Shown here: piece by piece, positions 26,001-37,421 of the stretch
Numbering within the stretch: the first letter of the stretch is position 1
Layout: the number at the start of each line of letters is the position of its first letter
NCBI GenBank assembly: GCA_037951105.1
Contig: JBAMJV010005475.1
Coordinates: 30,196-94,195 of the forward strand
DNA: 64,000 nt
From: Echinarachnius parma
Lineage: Eukaryota > Echinodermata > Echinoidea > Clypeasteroida > Echinarachniidae
Reading direction: 5' to 3'
Program-made: the position numbers and the translations under genes
Notes under the pieces: model-generated
What the model saw: only the letters and a program-made list of their open reading frames with translations
The model's database searches: none
Told to the model about the DNA's origin: nothing

Positions 26001-29000
26001 GGGACCCGGGAGGAGGTGAAAGCCTTTACGTGAACGATCATCTCTATGCCCATGAGCCGCTTGGAAGGAATGCTCCCCAGGGAGTGGAGATGGTGCACAC
26101 AATGTGTGTTGGTTTGCATTGTATCCTATGGCCGGGGTAATAGTATCATTGTAAAGCCGCGCTTAGAGATGATTATCAATCATATTAGGTGCTATATAAA
26201 CCAAAACATTATTAGTATGTATTATATTCACTCCCTGGAGAGCATTCCTAATAATATTGTTCTGTCTTGCAGCCGGATGATCTGTTCCCTTTCTTCATAG
26301 AGGCCGTGTGTGACAACAAGGTTCACTTTGTGAAACTCTTCTTGGAGCATCGCGTCACTGTGTACGGTCGGCTGACTTTAGAGACAGTCAATGAGATCTA
26401 CTCGAGGGTAAATTTTTGCCATTTCGTCTTTTTTTTTTTTTTTTTTTTACTAAACCTTAGCGAGCAGTTTGACGTATTTTCTTTACAATTTGCATTGTCA
26501 CTTTCATTCTCATTTTAAAAGACGATTCCTTACTATATTACGAGTCATTTGTTAGTTTGTTCCACTTGACTTAGGTTTATCATGAATATGATTACTATTA
26601 TATGACGAAAAATTGGTAAACTATCCAAAGTATATTTTTTTTGTTATATCCTTAATGGAGTTTGACCCTAGCCCTAGCCTTAAAATATATTTCGTCATAT
26701 ATGTTTAGAACCGTGCTGTCTTATGCTTAGGTCACAAATGCTTCGATTTGGGATACGGCGCCCATACGATGCCACTTTTAGGTGAAATCTTGCGGGAATC
26801 TTGCGGCGCCCGCAAGGGTGCCGTGGCTATCGTGCGGTCGCCGTTGCATTTTCCTCGCCGTACGATGTACAAAATTGTTTTAACGTGGAGTTGAAAAACA
26901 AACTGATCGTACGATTTGTTACTTGCCGTAAGCCCGTAGACACGTCGTAAAGAGCATCGCATGGGCACCGCATGGGCAACGCACGGGCACCGCACGAGCA
27001 CCGCACGGGCACAGCACGGACACCGCAGCCATTTTTTAAATATCGCACGATGTTCAGACTGAATATTTTGCCACTCGAAGTCTCGAATCGTACGGGTACC
27101 GTGGAGTCACCACAAGAGCACCAGTCGTGCGATTTATGTTTTATTCTAAGCCAAACGTCATCGTAGGGGCCCCGGCAAATATGTGACTGATACCACAGAC
27201 ATCGTACGATATCACAATTTCCCAAAATCGTAGAAAATCCGCAGTAGGGAGAAAAATCGTACGGCGCCGGGAGCATTTTAGACTTAGGCTTTAATCATCG
27301 AAGCAAGCAATCTGCATCATAGTCGCCCTTAAAAATTATCTACACAGGAGAGAAGAAAAACAATGTATTGGAACCTATTTGTTTATAATGTAGTAGAAAT
27401 AACTTGTCTGTATTTGCCACTCTGTAGTTCCAATACTGTACACTACCATAATTATTAAAATCATGCTGTGCTCAGCTACTCACTGTTTGCTCCCCTCCCC
27501 CCTTCTCCCTCCTCCTCCTCCCGCCCCTCCCTCCCATCCCTCCTCCTCATCATCCCTCCTCGTCCCCCCTCCACTCCCTCTCCCCCTCGATCCCTAAACG
27601 CCCCTTGTTAATTCTGCCTAACTTTTCTAAATACTTGTATGTTATATTGTTAATATTATAATTTTATAATTATTCACAGGTCGAGGAACACTTATTTCTG
27701 TATGTACTACTCGAGTCAAAGGTAATCAAATATAATTATTATGTATACAGGGTGGGCCTTCCAAAATGGAACTGGGTACTTGCCATAATAAAACAAAAAC
27801 ATAATGACTAGGCTCACGGGATAGGACATCTTTTACAAAAGAAAAATTATACCAATTAAGTAATTTTGGTCGGGTAGTTTTGTATTATGATGTCTTAAAA
27901 TGTTTTGTATGCTGTATTAATTGTCTGCAAATTCGACAAAATGCATTACCAATTTATTGATCCCCCTGTTCAGAAATAAATGGACTTCTTCATAGAGCCG
28001 CTGTTATTATTTCCTGGCCGGATTATGCTCAAAATTATCATCTTATAGCCAGATAACAGCAGTTTGCCCGGATTCAATTTTAATTATTCCTTTAACATTT
28101 AATTATTGCTAAGATTTCTTCTTATTATTATTGTAAAAATCATTGCTATATACCGTTATTACAATAATTGATAATATTTGGAGCATGAAAATGATTATCA
28201 TTGTTGTTCTTCTATTCACTATGTTCACTTCTTATTTTTTTTCCAGAATGCAGGCGGCCGTAGCTCAGACACCAACCCTGCACACGCTGTTTTGAAGCAC
28301 TACCTGAAAGAAGGATACCATGCGTTTCGAAGTAACCTCCCCGATCACTCTTTACCTCACCTATATTGTAGCCTATACACCGTGTCCCTTAAAAAACGAA
28401 ACCCAAGTTTGACAGTTAAAGGGGACCACCACGCAAAGAACATATAATTATATGTTTTGGTACCGTTTTGTGATACCAATAGATACCCAACATTTTGCAA
28501 GGGGTTGTGTAAATCATAAACAATGCAGTAAATTACCACCACTTACGGAACCATTATTAGTTCATGGTTCCGTGCGCGCCAAACATGCGAGTGCGCCCAT
28601 GCTATTCACGCGTACGTTTTGAGACAATAGAATCCTGGACGTTTCGTTCGCTCTGGACAAAGGTCTGAATTCTTTGTACATGCATACACATAAGCGTATG
28701 CTGGTGATGCGTTTTCCAATTATAATGTGTGTTTTTTTTCTGGAAACATATTTTTCTAAACTTGTTTATGGAAAGGACTAATAAAGATGTTACCTTTCAT
28801 TTATAAGAATATTATTTTTGAGTGGACAGGTTGTACCCTTTAATTTTCCTCCCTCTTTCTAATTTTCTGTCTCCTGGGCTCGAGCCCCCTGTTATTTAAG
28901 TTGGTAGCTTTAATTTCGAGGGTTTTAATGGTGAAAATCAAACAACTTCCAGGGGCTCTGCCTCCTGGGGGTGTATATTCTGAAATGTATTGTATCTACG

Positions 29001-32000
29001 TCATATCTACGTCACTAAAATATTACCCTGTACTTAACGAACATCGATTTGCTAAAATATATTTTAGTGACGTCGATATGACGTAGATAAAATTAATTTT
29101 AACTTCAGAATACACCCCCAGGATCCCCACCAGAAAACTCAGAAAAGCCCATATTACGACTAGTATGCTCCTCAGGGAGTTGAATTAGTGCACACGTAAC
29201 TATGTAAGTTTGAACTGTTGACCAATGATAATTATAATGCGCCCCTGAATATAGTACCTAGTACATGTATACAAGACGTTCTATGAATAATGATATCATT
29301 TATTAGTATTACTACTTTAAAGGGGGGGGGGGGGGGGGGTGTACCGTAAGTTTCGACAAAATTTGCAGTTCATTCTTTTCTCTTGCTTTCCCCCGTGCAC
29401 AGCTGATAATGGTATTTTTAGCGACCCGTTCCTGGAGCTCTTCTTCTACTCCGTGCTTCAGAACCAGCTGCAGATGGTGGAAATCTTCTGGGCGTACACC
29501 AAGGAACCCCTGGTAGCCGCTCTCGCCGCCACCAGCGTTCTTCAGGCGATTTCATCATCGCGGAGGAACCATCAGAAGTTCCCCGATGAGTGTGAAGACA
29601 TCGACAAAAGTGCCAAGTATGTTGGTTTTGAAAATTATGTTAACTCACCACCCCCACCACCACCACCACCATTGCCACTGCCACTACCACTGCCACCACG
29701 GGCGTAAATACTTACGTAATACCTATTCATCAGGGGGGATGAATGAATAGATCATCCCCCCCTGATGAATGGGTATCAATGACAGATTTACGCCCATGAC
29801 TGCCATTAACACTGCCAGTGCCAGTGCCAGTGCCGCTGCCGCTGCCGCTGTTGATGTTGATGTTGATGGTGATGTTAATAATGATGATGACGATAATAAT
29901 GATAATAATAATGCAAACAATAACAAAACCAATAACAAGTATAAGTATATTCATTTTAATACAAGTTATAATGATAATGATGATAATAAATAAACGCATA
30001 TAAATGATTACAATATGAGATATTGTGATTTAATGGCTCGTAATAATTTCAGGCGAATGGAGGAGTTAACCGTTGGTCTCCTTGACGAATGTCGTGACGA
30101 CAACCAGCGGAACACCAATCTCATGCTGAAGGCTACGCGTCAGAACAGGGGTAGCAAGATGTCCAGTTCCTGCTTCAGGATTGGCCTGTCCGGGAACGCC
30201 AAGCTCGGTTTTGCCTCGCACAACAGCGTGCAGAACATCCTGGATGAGATGTGGCACGGGGAGATTTCTCTCTTCAACTATGGAATCAAGGTGACTAAGG
30301 GTGCTTTCCATCTTTTGGTTATTGTCGAAGTGATCCATTAAGTTAAGGTTGTGTAACAATGGGAGCGTGTACCTAATGTATTGTTTGGCTTAATGTAAAC
30401 GGAGGATTTAAATGAGTTTTGACTTTTGAAATGTTACCTACATTTTTTATATTTGTCATGATTGAGTTGAAAAGCATTCCGGAGCGCGCTTTTATTGTAG
30501 TCAAAATCAATGGGCGGTTATAGGTTATAAAATCTGACATTTTAATCTTAACGAGGTAAACAAACTTCTTTTAAAGCCCAAGTCCAGTTTTGGGAAAGTA
30601 GCCGAATACATCTATATTGATCAGTATTGTTGAATATGTATTGAAATAGGGCTAGTGTGGTAAAATCCGAACCTAAGCATCGTTAAATACAGAAATATCG
30701 GAAGAAATCAATATCCGCAGTCTCATAGGCATGACAACTATACTGCTGTTCTATTTTATATGAGAGTAATCCATATTTATTTTTCATCTGTTGCTGAACT
30801 AATCTAAAAGAAAGACATTGCCGCAACATAATTGGTCAAGATAATCTCCACAATATTCGATGATGTTCTATAGACTCAACATTTCATCGTATATTAGTTT
30901 AATTGTGTATTCACCGACTAATTCCTTCTTAAAGATACCGTTGAGTATTGGTATTTCCCAAAGTGCCCCCCGCCCCGATATTTTTTTGTGAGATAATGAA
31001 AAACTGATTGTCAAATTTGAAAGAACATACAATTTTAATGACAGAATAAAATTATATTTTCATTCAAAATATTCTTCAGCGGCAATCACCGGGGGATACT
31101 TAGACTTTTTTAGAAAAAAATTAAAAATGCTTAAAGACTACTTGGAAACAAATCTGAATAGGTTTTTAAAAAGTCGTCGATGATATCTCTATTGAATCTT
31201 TATTTCAAGAAAACATTAAATGCACAATTTTGTATGAAAAATGACTAAAACCAGTGATTTTTTTAAAAGCGCCCTCTTGAGTTGCAACGTCACTTTTTGA
31301 ATGATAACAGGAGTTTTACTTAGTCGTTTGTAATTGCGTATACTTTTCGAGCATGGTGAAATTATAACTATTACTTTGTACCGTAGTGGTGCAGGTTTTG
31401 GTTACTAACGTTGAGTTTGACCAATACTCAACTATCCCTTTAAGGTGTCTGTTTTTATTTTATTTCAGATCTCCATGGCAACGTTCTTCCCGCTCCTCCT
31501 ACTGCGCCATGATTTCATCAAATTCAACGTCGAGGACGATGACGATGTCGAGGTGGAGGAGCGAATGAAAACACGAATGAGAAAACGACATGAGGTAAAG
31601 AGCATGACCTATGATGTCCTGTACCGTTCAGTATGACTACACTTGTTTTGAAGACAGAAGGAAATTGTGATTTCTTAAAATAATTATTGTGTAATTCATT
31701 CAGAGAAATATTTGGTTACAAGTAGAGATTGAAAAACAAACGTGGACTTGAGAAGCTGAAACAATAATGTTATGACACTTTCAACATTCATCTTATCTTT
31801 AGTCTTTACCAACTTTCAACATGTTAAAAATGTATACAAATCTCAAAGATTACGAATTTGTAATATATGCAACGCTCCCTTGCACCTGTCTACCCCTCCC
31901 AGAACGAATCTGAATATTTTAATTTTATTATATTTGGTTACAAGCAAATATTGAAGAAACAAAAAGTGGACTTGAGAAGCGGAAACAAATGTTATGACAT

Positions 32001-35000
32001 TTTCAACATGTTAAAATGTATACAAATCTCAAAGATTACGTAATTTATAATAATTATGCAACGCTCTCTTGCACCTTTCCCTCACAGAACGAATTCGAAT
32101 CAGCTGAAGACTTGGCAGACGGGACAAATGAGTATTCCAAATTCAGGTAATTTTTTTTCTATTTTAATTAGTTCAATAATTAGATAGGAAGTTCAACATA
32201 CTCATATAATATGTGTAAGTTCTTTATTTGTTTAAACTTCAATCTATGTATGTATCTAATGTACAGGCGCGCCGCCGGGGAGGGTGTGTGTGGGGGGGGG
32301 GGGGGGGGGGGGGGGCACCGATCAATCTTTCGCATCTAAACCAGTGGTGGTCTTAGTCTCGGCCTCGACATTTGTTTTGCGACTGACACCCCCCTCCCCG
32401 CTTATACAACTAAACCAGTGGTCTCGGTCTCGGCCTCGAAAATTTTGGCTGACGGACATATATGGATTATACACATCTGTACATGCTATATGAACAAATA
32501 CAATACAAAAAATAACAGAAACAAATGCATGTAGCAAACATTGACGTTCTTGCAGCTATACCATCTCACGAAAAAAAGTGTGTAATATTATAGCTGTCCA
32601 GCATCATCAATCTTTAACAAATGTGTGAGGGGCATCCGGGCATTATACTATACGCATGTAATTTCCGACTATAGACGAATCCGGTTTCAAGTCTATATAG
32701 GGTCATAACTGGGGGGGGGGGGGGGGGGGTTAATTTGAAGATAATTCAAACAGGTCTTTATCGTTATGCAACATTTCGGGTGTATTATTGTCTCCTAAAC
32801 AATCAATGACCGTAATTGTTCAGTATGCTAGACATGCTTGAAGCCCCCCAGTTATGACAGACGTAGACTTGAAACCGGATTGGTCTATTGTTTTTATTTT
32901 GTCTATTAACCCCTCGCAATTAAAGGAAGAGCTGTACTAAAATGTGATTTCCCTCGATTATTGGCCATTGTTAATTTGTTTGTCTTAATAGAACCACCGA
33001 TGAAGATCTGCGTAAGAGCAGTTCCAGCGGCGAGAAGGAAGGGTGGACCGAGAATCAACTGCCATTCCGCGAGAATCAACTGCCCTTCCACGAGAAGCTC
33101 GTTCGTTTCTACACCAGAACTCCTCTCGTCAAGTTTCGTCTTCACTGGGTGAGTAGTCGATATAATGCCTGGCGCAGACAGAGCCGACTTGACCCGATCC
33201 GACTAGTTTCAATCAGGCTAGAGTTGGGCATGGTCAGTCGGAGCCAATTCGGCCCCAACTGGCATCCGACTGTCTCTCGACTGGCAAAATGTGTGTCGCG
33301 AGGCACTGAAAACCGAGCCCATCCGAGTGAAAACCAGTCGGATTGGGTCGAGTCGGCTCTGTCTGCGCCGGGCTTAAGACAGTCGCGGTAGAATAGTCAA
33401 TGAGAACCCACCTCGGTTGTCCAGGACAAGTGAAAAAAGAAAAGAAAAAAAAGAAGGTACAGGCTAACAAGCAGGCATGAAAACATCGGGGCCTGATAGC
33501 CAGGCTCCCCCCTCCCCATGTACGAGCTACGCCACTTGCGTTACCATAACTACAGTGGGACAAAGAAGATGGGGCTAAGTATCGTTTGTATTTCTTTTTT
33601 TTTGGCGCGAGACAATACATTACAATTTATGATGTTCATTGTTCTTATTATTGTTTTCTTTTGCCAATGAATAACAGTTTGAATACCAAATAAAACAAAC
33701 ATTTCACTATCTATATCTAAACCGAACACAAAAAGTAACTTCACCCCTAAGCAATTGCCCATAATATAACCAAGAATCGTTTCAAGATTTCGTCTTGCCA
33801 ATATATCCATATGGTAGTTAGGAAAACAATGTGTAAAAATAAGAGGTAACCATTAATCCATGGTTGAGTGAGCACACATTACAGAAAAAATAGTCATATT
33901 TCAAAATTCGCAAAAGTATTATCATCATTACAAATTATTGAGAGTTGGAAAATAAAAAAATGCACTGTTTTACAATTGCAATTAATGCATTTTACCACAT
34001 GTGCCATCAAACAATCAAACTGAATGAAATATCATACAGCATTGTTTCATAAACCATGATCAATGCATTCCGTACAGGCACGCGCAATACCTTGTGACTT
34101 TTGAATTGGGCCATTTTGTCTTTAATATGTGCTCATTCAGCCATAATGTAATGAATATCTCTGATTTTCGCACATATCGAACATTACAACTGTGCCAATA
34201 TTGTGGTAAGATGACATCTTGAAACAATAATCGGTTATGAAATTATGGGCAATTGCTTAGGGGTGAAGTTACTTTTTGTGTTCGGTTCTGAAAGGAATAA
34301 AGGTTCAATGTAAAAGAAAATGTATTTTGCATAATAATTCAAAATTAATAGTTGTTATTATTGTTTTCTTTTGCCAATGAATAATACGTTTTTTATAACT
34401 TACATATTATTGTATGTTTGAAGACCAAATAAAAAAACATCTAACTATGTATATCTATCTGAAAGCAATAAAGGAATAAAGGTTCGCTGTAAAAGAACAA
34501 ATATATATATTTGCATAATAATTTCTGCTATTTGTATTATATATGCAGGCTAGCTACACAGTCTTCTTGCTGTACATGAGTTACGTGATGCTTTCCCAAT
34601 TCCGTGCGGAAGTGAACGTCTATGAGATGATCCTCATCATCTGGGTCGCCTCCTTCCTCTGCGAAGAAATTCGACAGGTTAGGGTGTTCCACAAAGATTC
34701 AAAGTTGAACTCAACTCTAAGCTGGACCTAAGTATCATGGAATACAGTTAGTTTCTTTGTACAAAATTAAACAATTTACCGCGCGAAATTAAACTTAGTC
34801 CATCAATTAATGTTTTTAAAAGGAACATTCGTTCTTGTATTGTTTTTTTTTTCGGTCTTGGTGTTTTTTAAGGTATTATATTTATTTGATCCCCATATCT
34901 GCATATGCAAGCATATTTGTTATGTTTGCATCGGAGGTAGCATCAATAAAGCCAATGGCTTTCCTTGCTGCCTAATAATTTTGTATTTATTTATTCATAT

Positions 35001-36218
35001 TATTATATATATATATATATATATAAATCATCTTTATTTATTCAAATCAATCGAATGTTACAAAGAAGGGTTGAAATCCAGGTCCATGGCAGAAGTTGAA
35101 AATAAATTCGCATTCTGCAATTGGCAGGGTGAACAGGATAATACATACAGACAGAATAACTGGAACAGTTTACAAATTAATCAAACATACAAATATACAA
35201 ATTTTCTTACGAATTTATACATGTATGTAACAAACAAATTCTTATTCCTTTTTAAAAAATTATACAAGTGTATTTTATTACTCATTACAACTTTTCCTAA
35301 GTTAATTTTTTTTAATTAAAAAAAAAGTAAGTAGCATAATATGCGATTATTCAAACAACAACCAAACAATGTATTTATCATTACTAAGAACAATTAATCT
35401 ACAATAATTGATGTATCATTTTCATATAATTCAACTTTATTTGATCAATCATTACAACCTTTCATAAGTTTTTTTTCCAAGAAGCTAAGTAGCTTGATTA
35501 TAAATTCATTCAAACAACAACAACAACAATCAAACAATGTACTTATCATTATTACAAATAAGTAACCTACAATTAATAAATCCTTTTTGTGGCGTGGCTA
35601 TATAGAGCTCTACACAAACGTAATGAATATACTACATTATTGTACTACTTATAGTGAAACAATAATCGAACTATGAATCAACCAGTGCAGATCGAAACAA
35701 GAGTATATCGAGATTTATTATTATTCAGCATATAAAAAAATATATATATATAATTAATGGCTTTTGACTAATAGTAATATTTCCTTTTCATATTTTGATA
35801 AAATTCAAGTGACAACTTTTCCTAAGTTTATTTTTTTAATAAAAAAAAAAAAAGTAAGTAGCATAATTATGCGATTATTCAAACAACAACCAAACAATGT
35901 ATTTATCATTATTGAGAGGAATTAACCTACATTGATGTTTCATTTTCATATAATTCAAGTGTATTTTATCAATCATTACAACCTTTCATAAAAAATGTTT
36001 TTTTTAAGTAGCTAAGTAGCTTGATTATACATTCATTCAAACAACAACAACAACAATCAGACAATGTATGTATCATTATTACAACTACTATTATTATTAT
36101 TATTATCATTATTATTATTATCATTATTATTTGTTTTAATTGTTATTACTAGTATTATTAATATTATTATGATCATGATTTATACTTTGTTTTCATCTTC
36201 TTGTACGATATTATCATT

Positions 36219-36260
<42 letters not shown>

Positions 36261-37373
36261 GTCATCTACTTTCATCCCCTTTCTTGCAGGTGTCAAATAC
36301 AGACGGTGCATTCCCGAATAAACTGTGGGTTTACATCAACGACGCCTGGAACATAATGGACCTCACGGCCCAAGGCCTCTTCTGGCTGGGGATCGTCTTC
36401 CGCTGTTTCCCCTCCATCCTCCTGGATGCTGCCAGGATCGCCCTCTGCTCCAGCCTCGTCGTCTTCTGCTTTAAGCTGCTCCACGTCTTTCTCCGGTTCA
36501 AGAAGATCGGACCAAAGCTGCTCATGATTCGCAGAATGGTAAGTCGGCTATGGGATGCATGATGTGCGATCGAATTCAGGCCCGTAATAAGTAATTTGGA
36601 ATAAGTACCCTCTTATGCAAAATTTGATGAAGGGTCTGCCACTAACAATGCACATGCACATGTTACAAGGTCATCTGCAGGTCCCAGCAACACACTGCCC
36701 CTTGGCACACTGCCCTCTCTTGGCGACATCATGAACAAACTGACTGTGATGGGGGGAGACTTGACAGATGTGCGAAGCGGTCAGGCGCAGGTTGTGGGAT
36801 CAATCTCCTTCCTTAGTGCCAAGTTTGACGAACTGACGAAAAGGGTGGAGGAGCTTCACACGGCTAACGTCTCCCTGAGGAAAGACAATGGTGAGCTGAA
36901 GGGCAGAGTTTCAACACTCGAGTCGCAGGTGAAAAACCTAGAAGCCTATGGGCGCCGACAAAACATTGAGATTGCTGGCGTCCCTGAAACCCAGCAAGAG
37001 GATGTCAATGGACAATCATGAATCATAAACATAGTTTCTTGCACAAAATGCGTAATTCATGATTAATTTTCCATCAATTACAGCTTCTGGACATGTTACT
37101 GTTCCTCGGAATAATGGCGGTATTTCTGCTGGCGTACGGCGTTGCCTCTCAAGCCCTCCTCTACCCTAATCTCAGCACCAGCCTCGGAGATGCCATACCG
37201 AAACTTCTTCTCAGGTCCTACTTCCAAATCTACGGCGAACTCTTCTTGGATGATATCGGTGAGAATATACATTACCCCCAGAATCTCCTCTTCATACGGA
37301 TTGATAGATGGATGGATGGATGGATGGATGGATGGATGGATGGATGGATGGATGGATGGATGGATGGATAGAC

Positions 37374-37421
<48 letters not shown>

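Noticed and set aside
25558-26019. 153-codon frame
   Set aside because: Overlaps the tRNA-derived SINE and the sequence just before it; no protein motif.
26827-27276. 149-codon - strand frame
   Set aside because: Lies in a CpG-rich repeat with a 12-bp minisatellite; no start context or motif.
36731-37021. Coiled-coil frame as a TRPM exon
   Set aside because: It would separate S4 from S5, and the flanking exons already join in phase without it; the end motif is of LINE ORF1 type.
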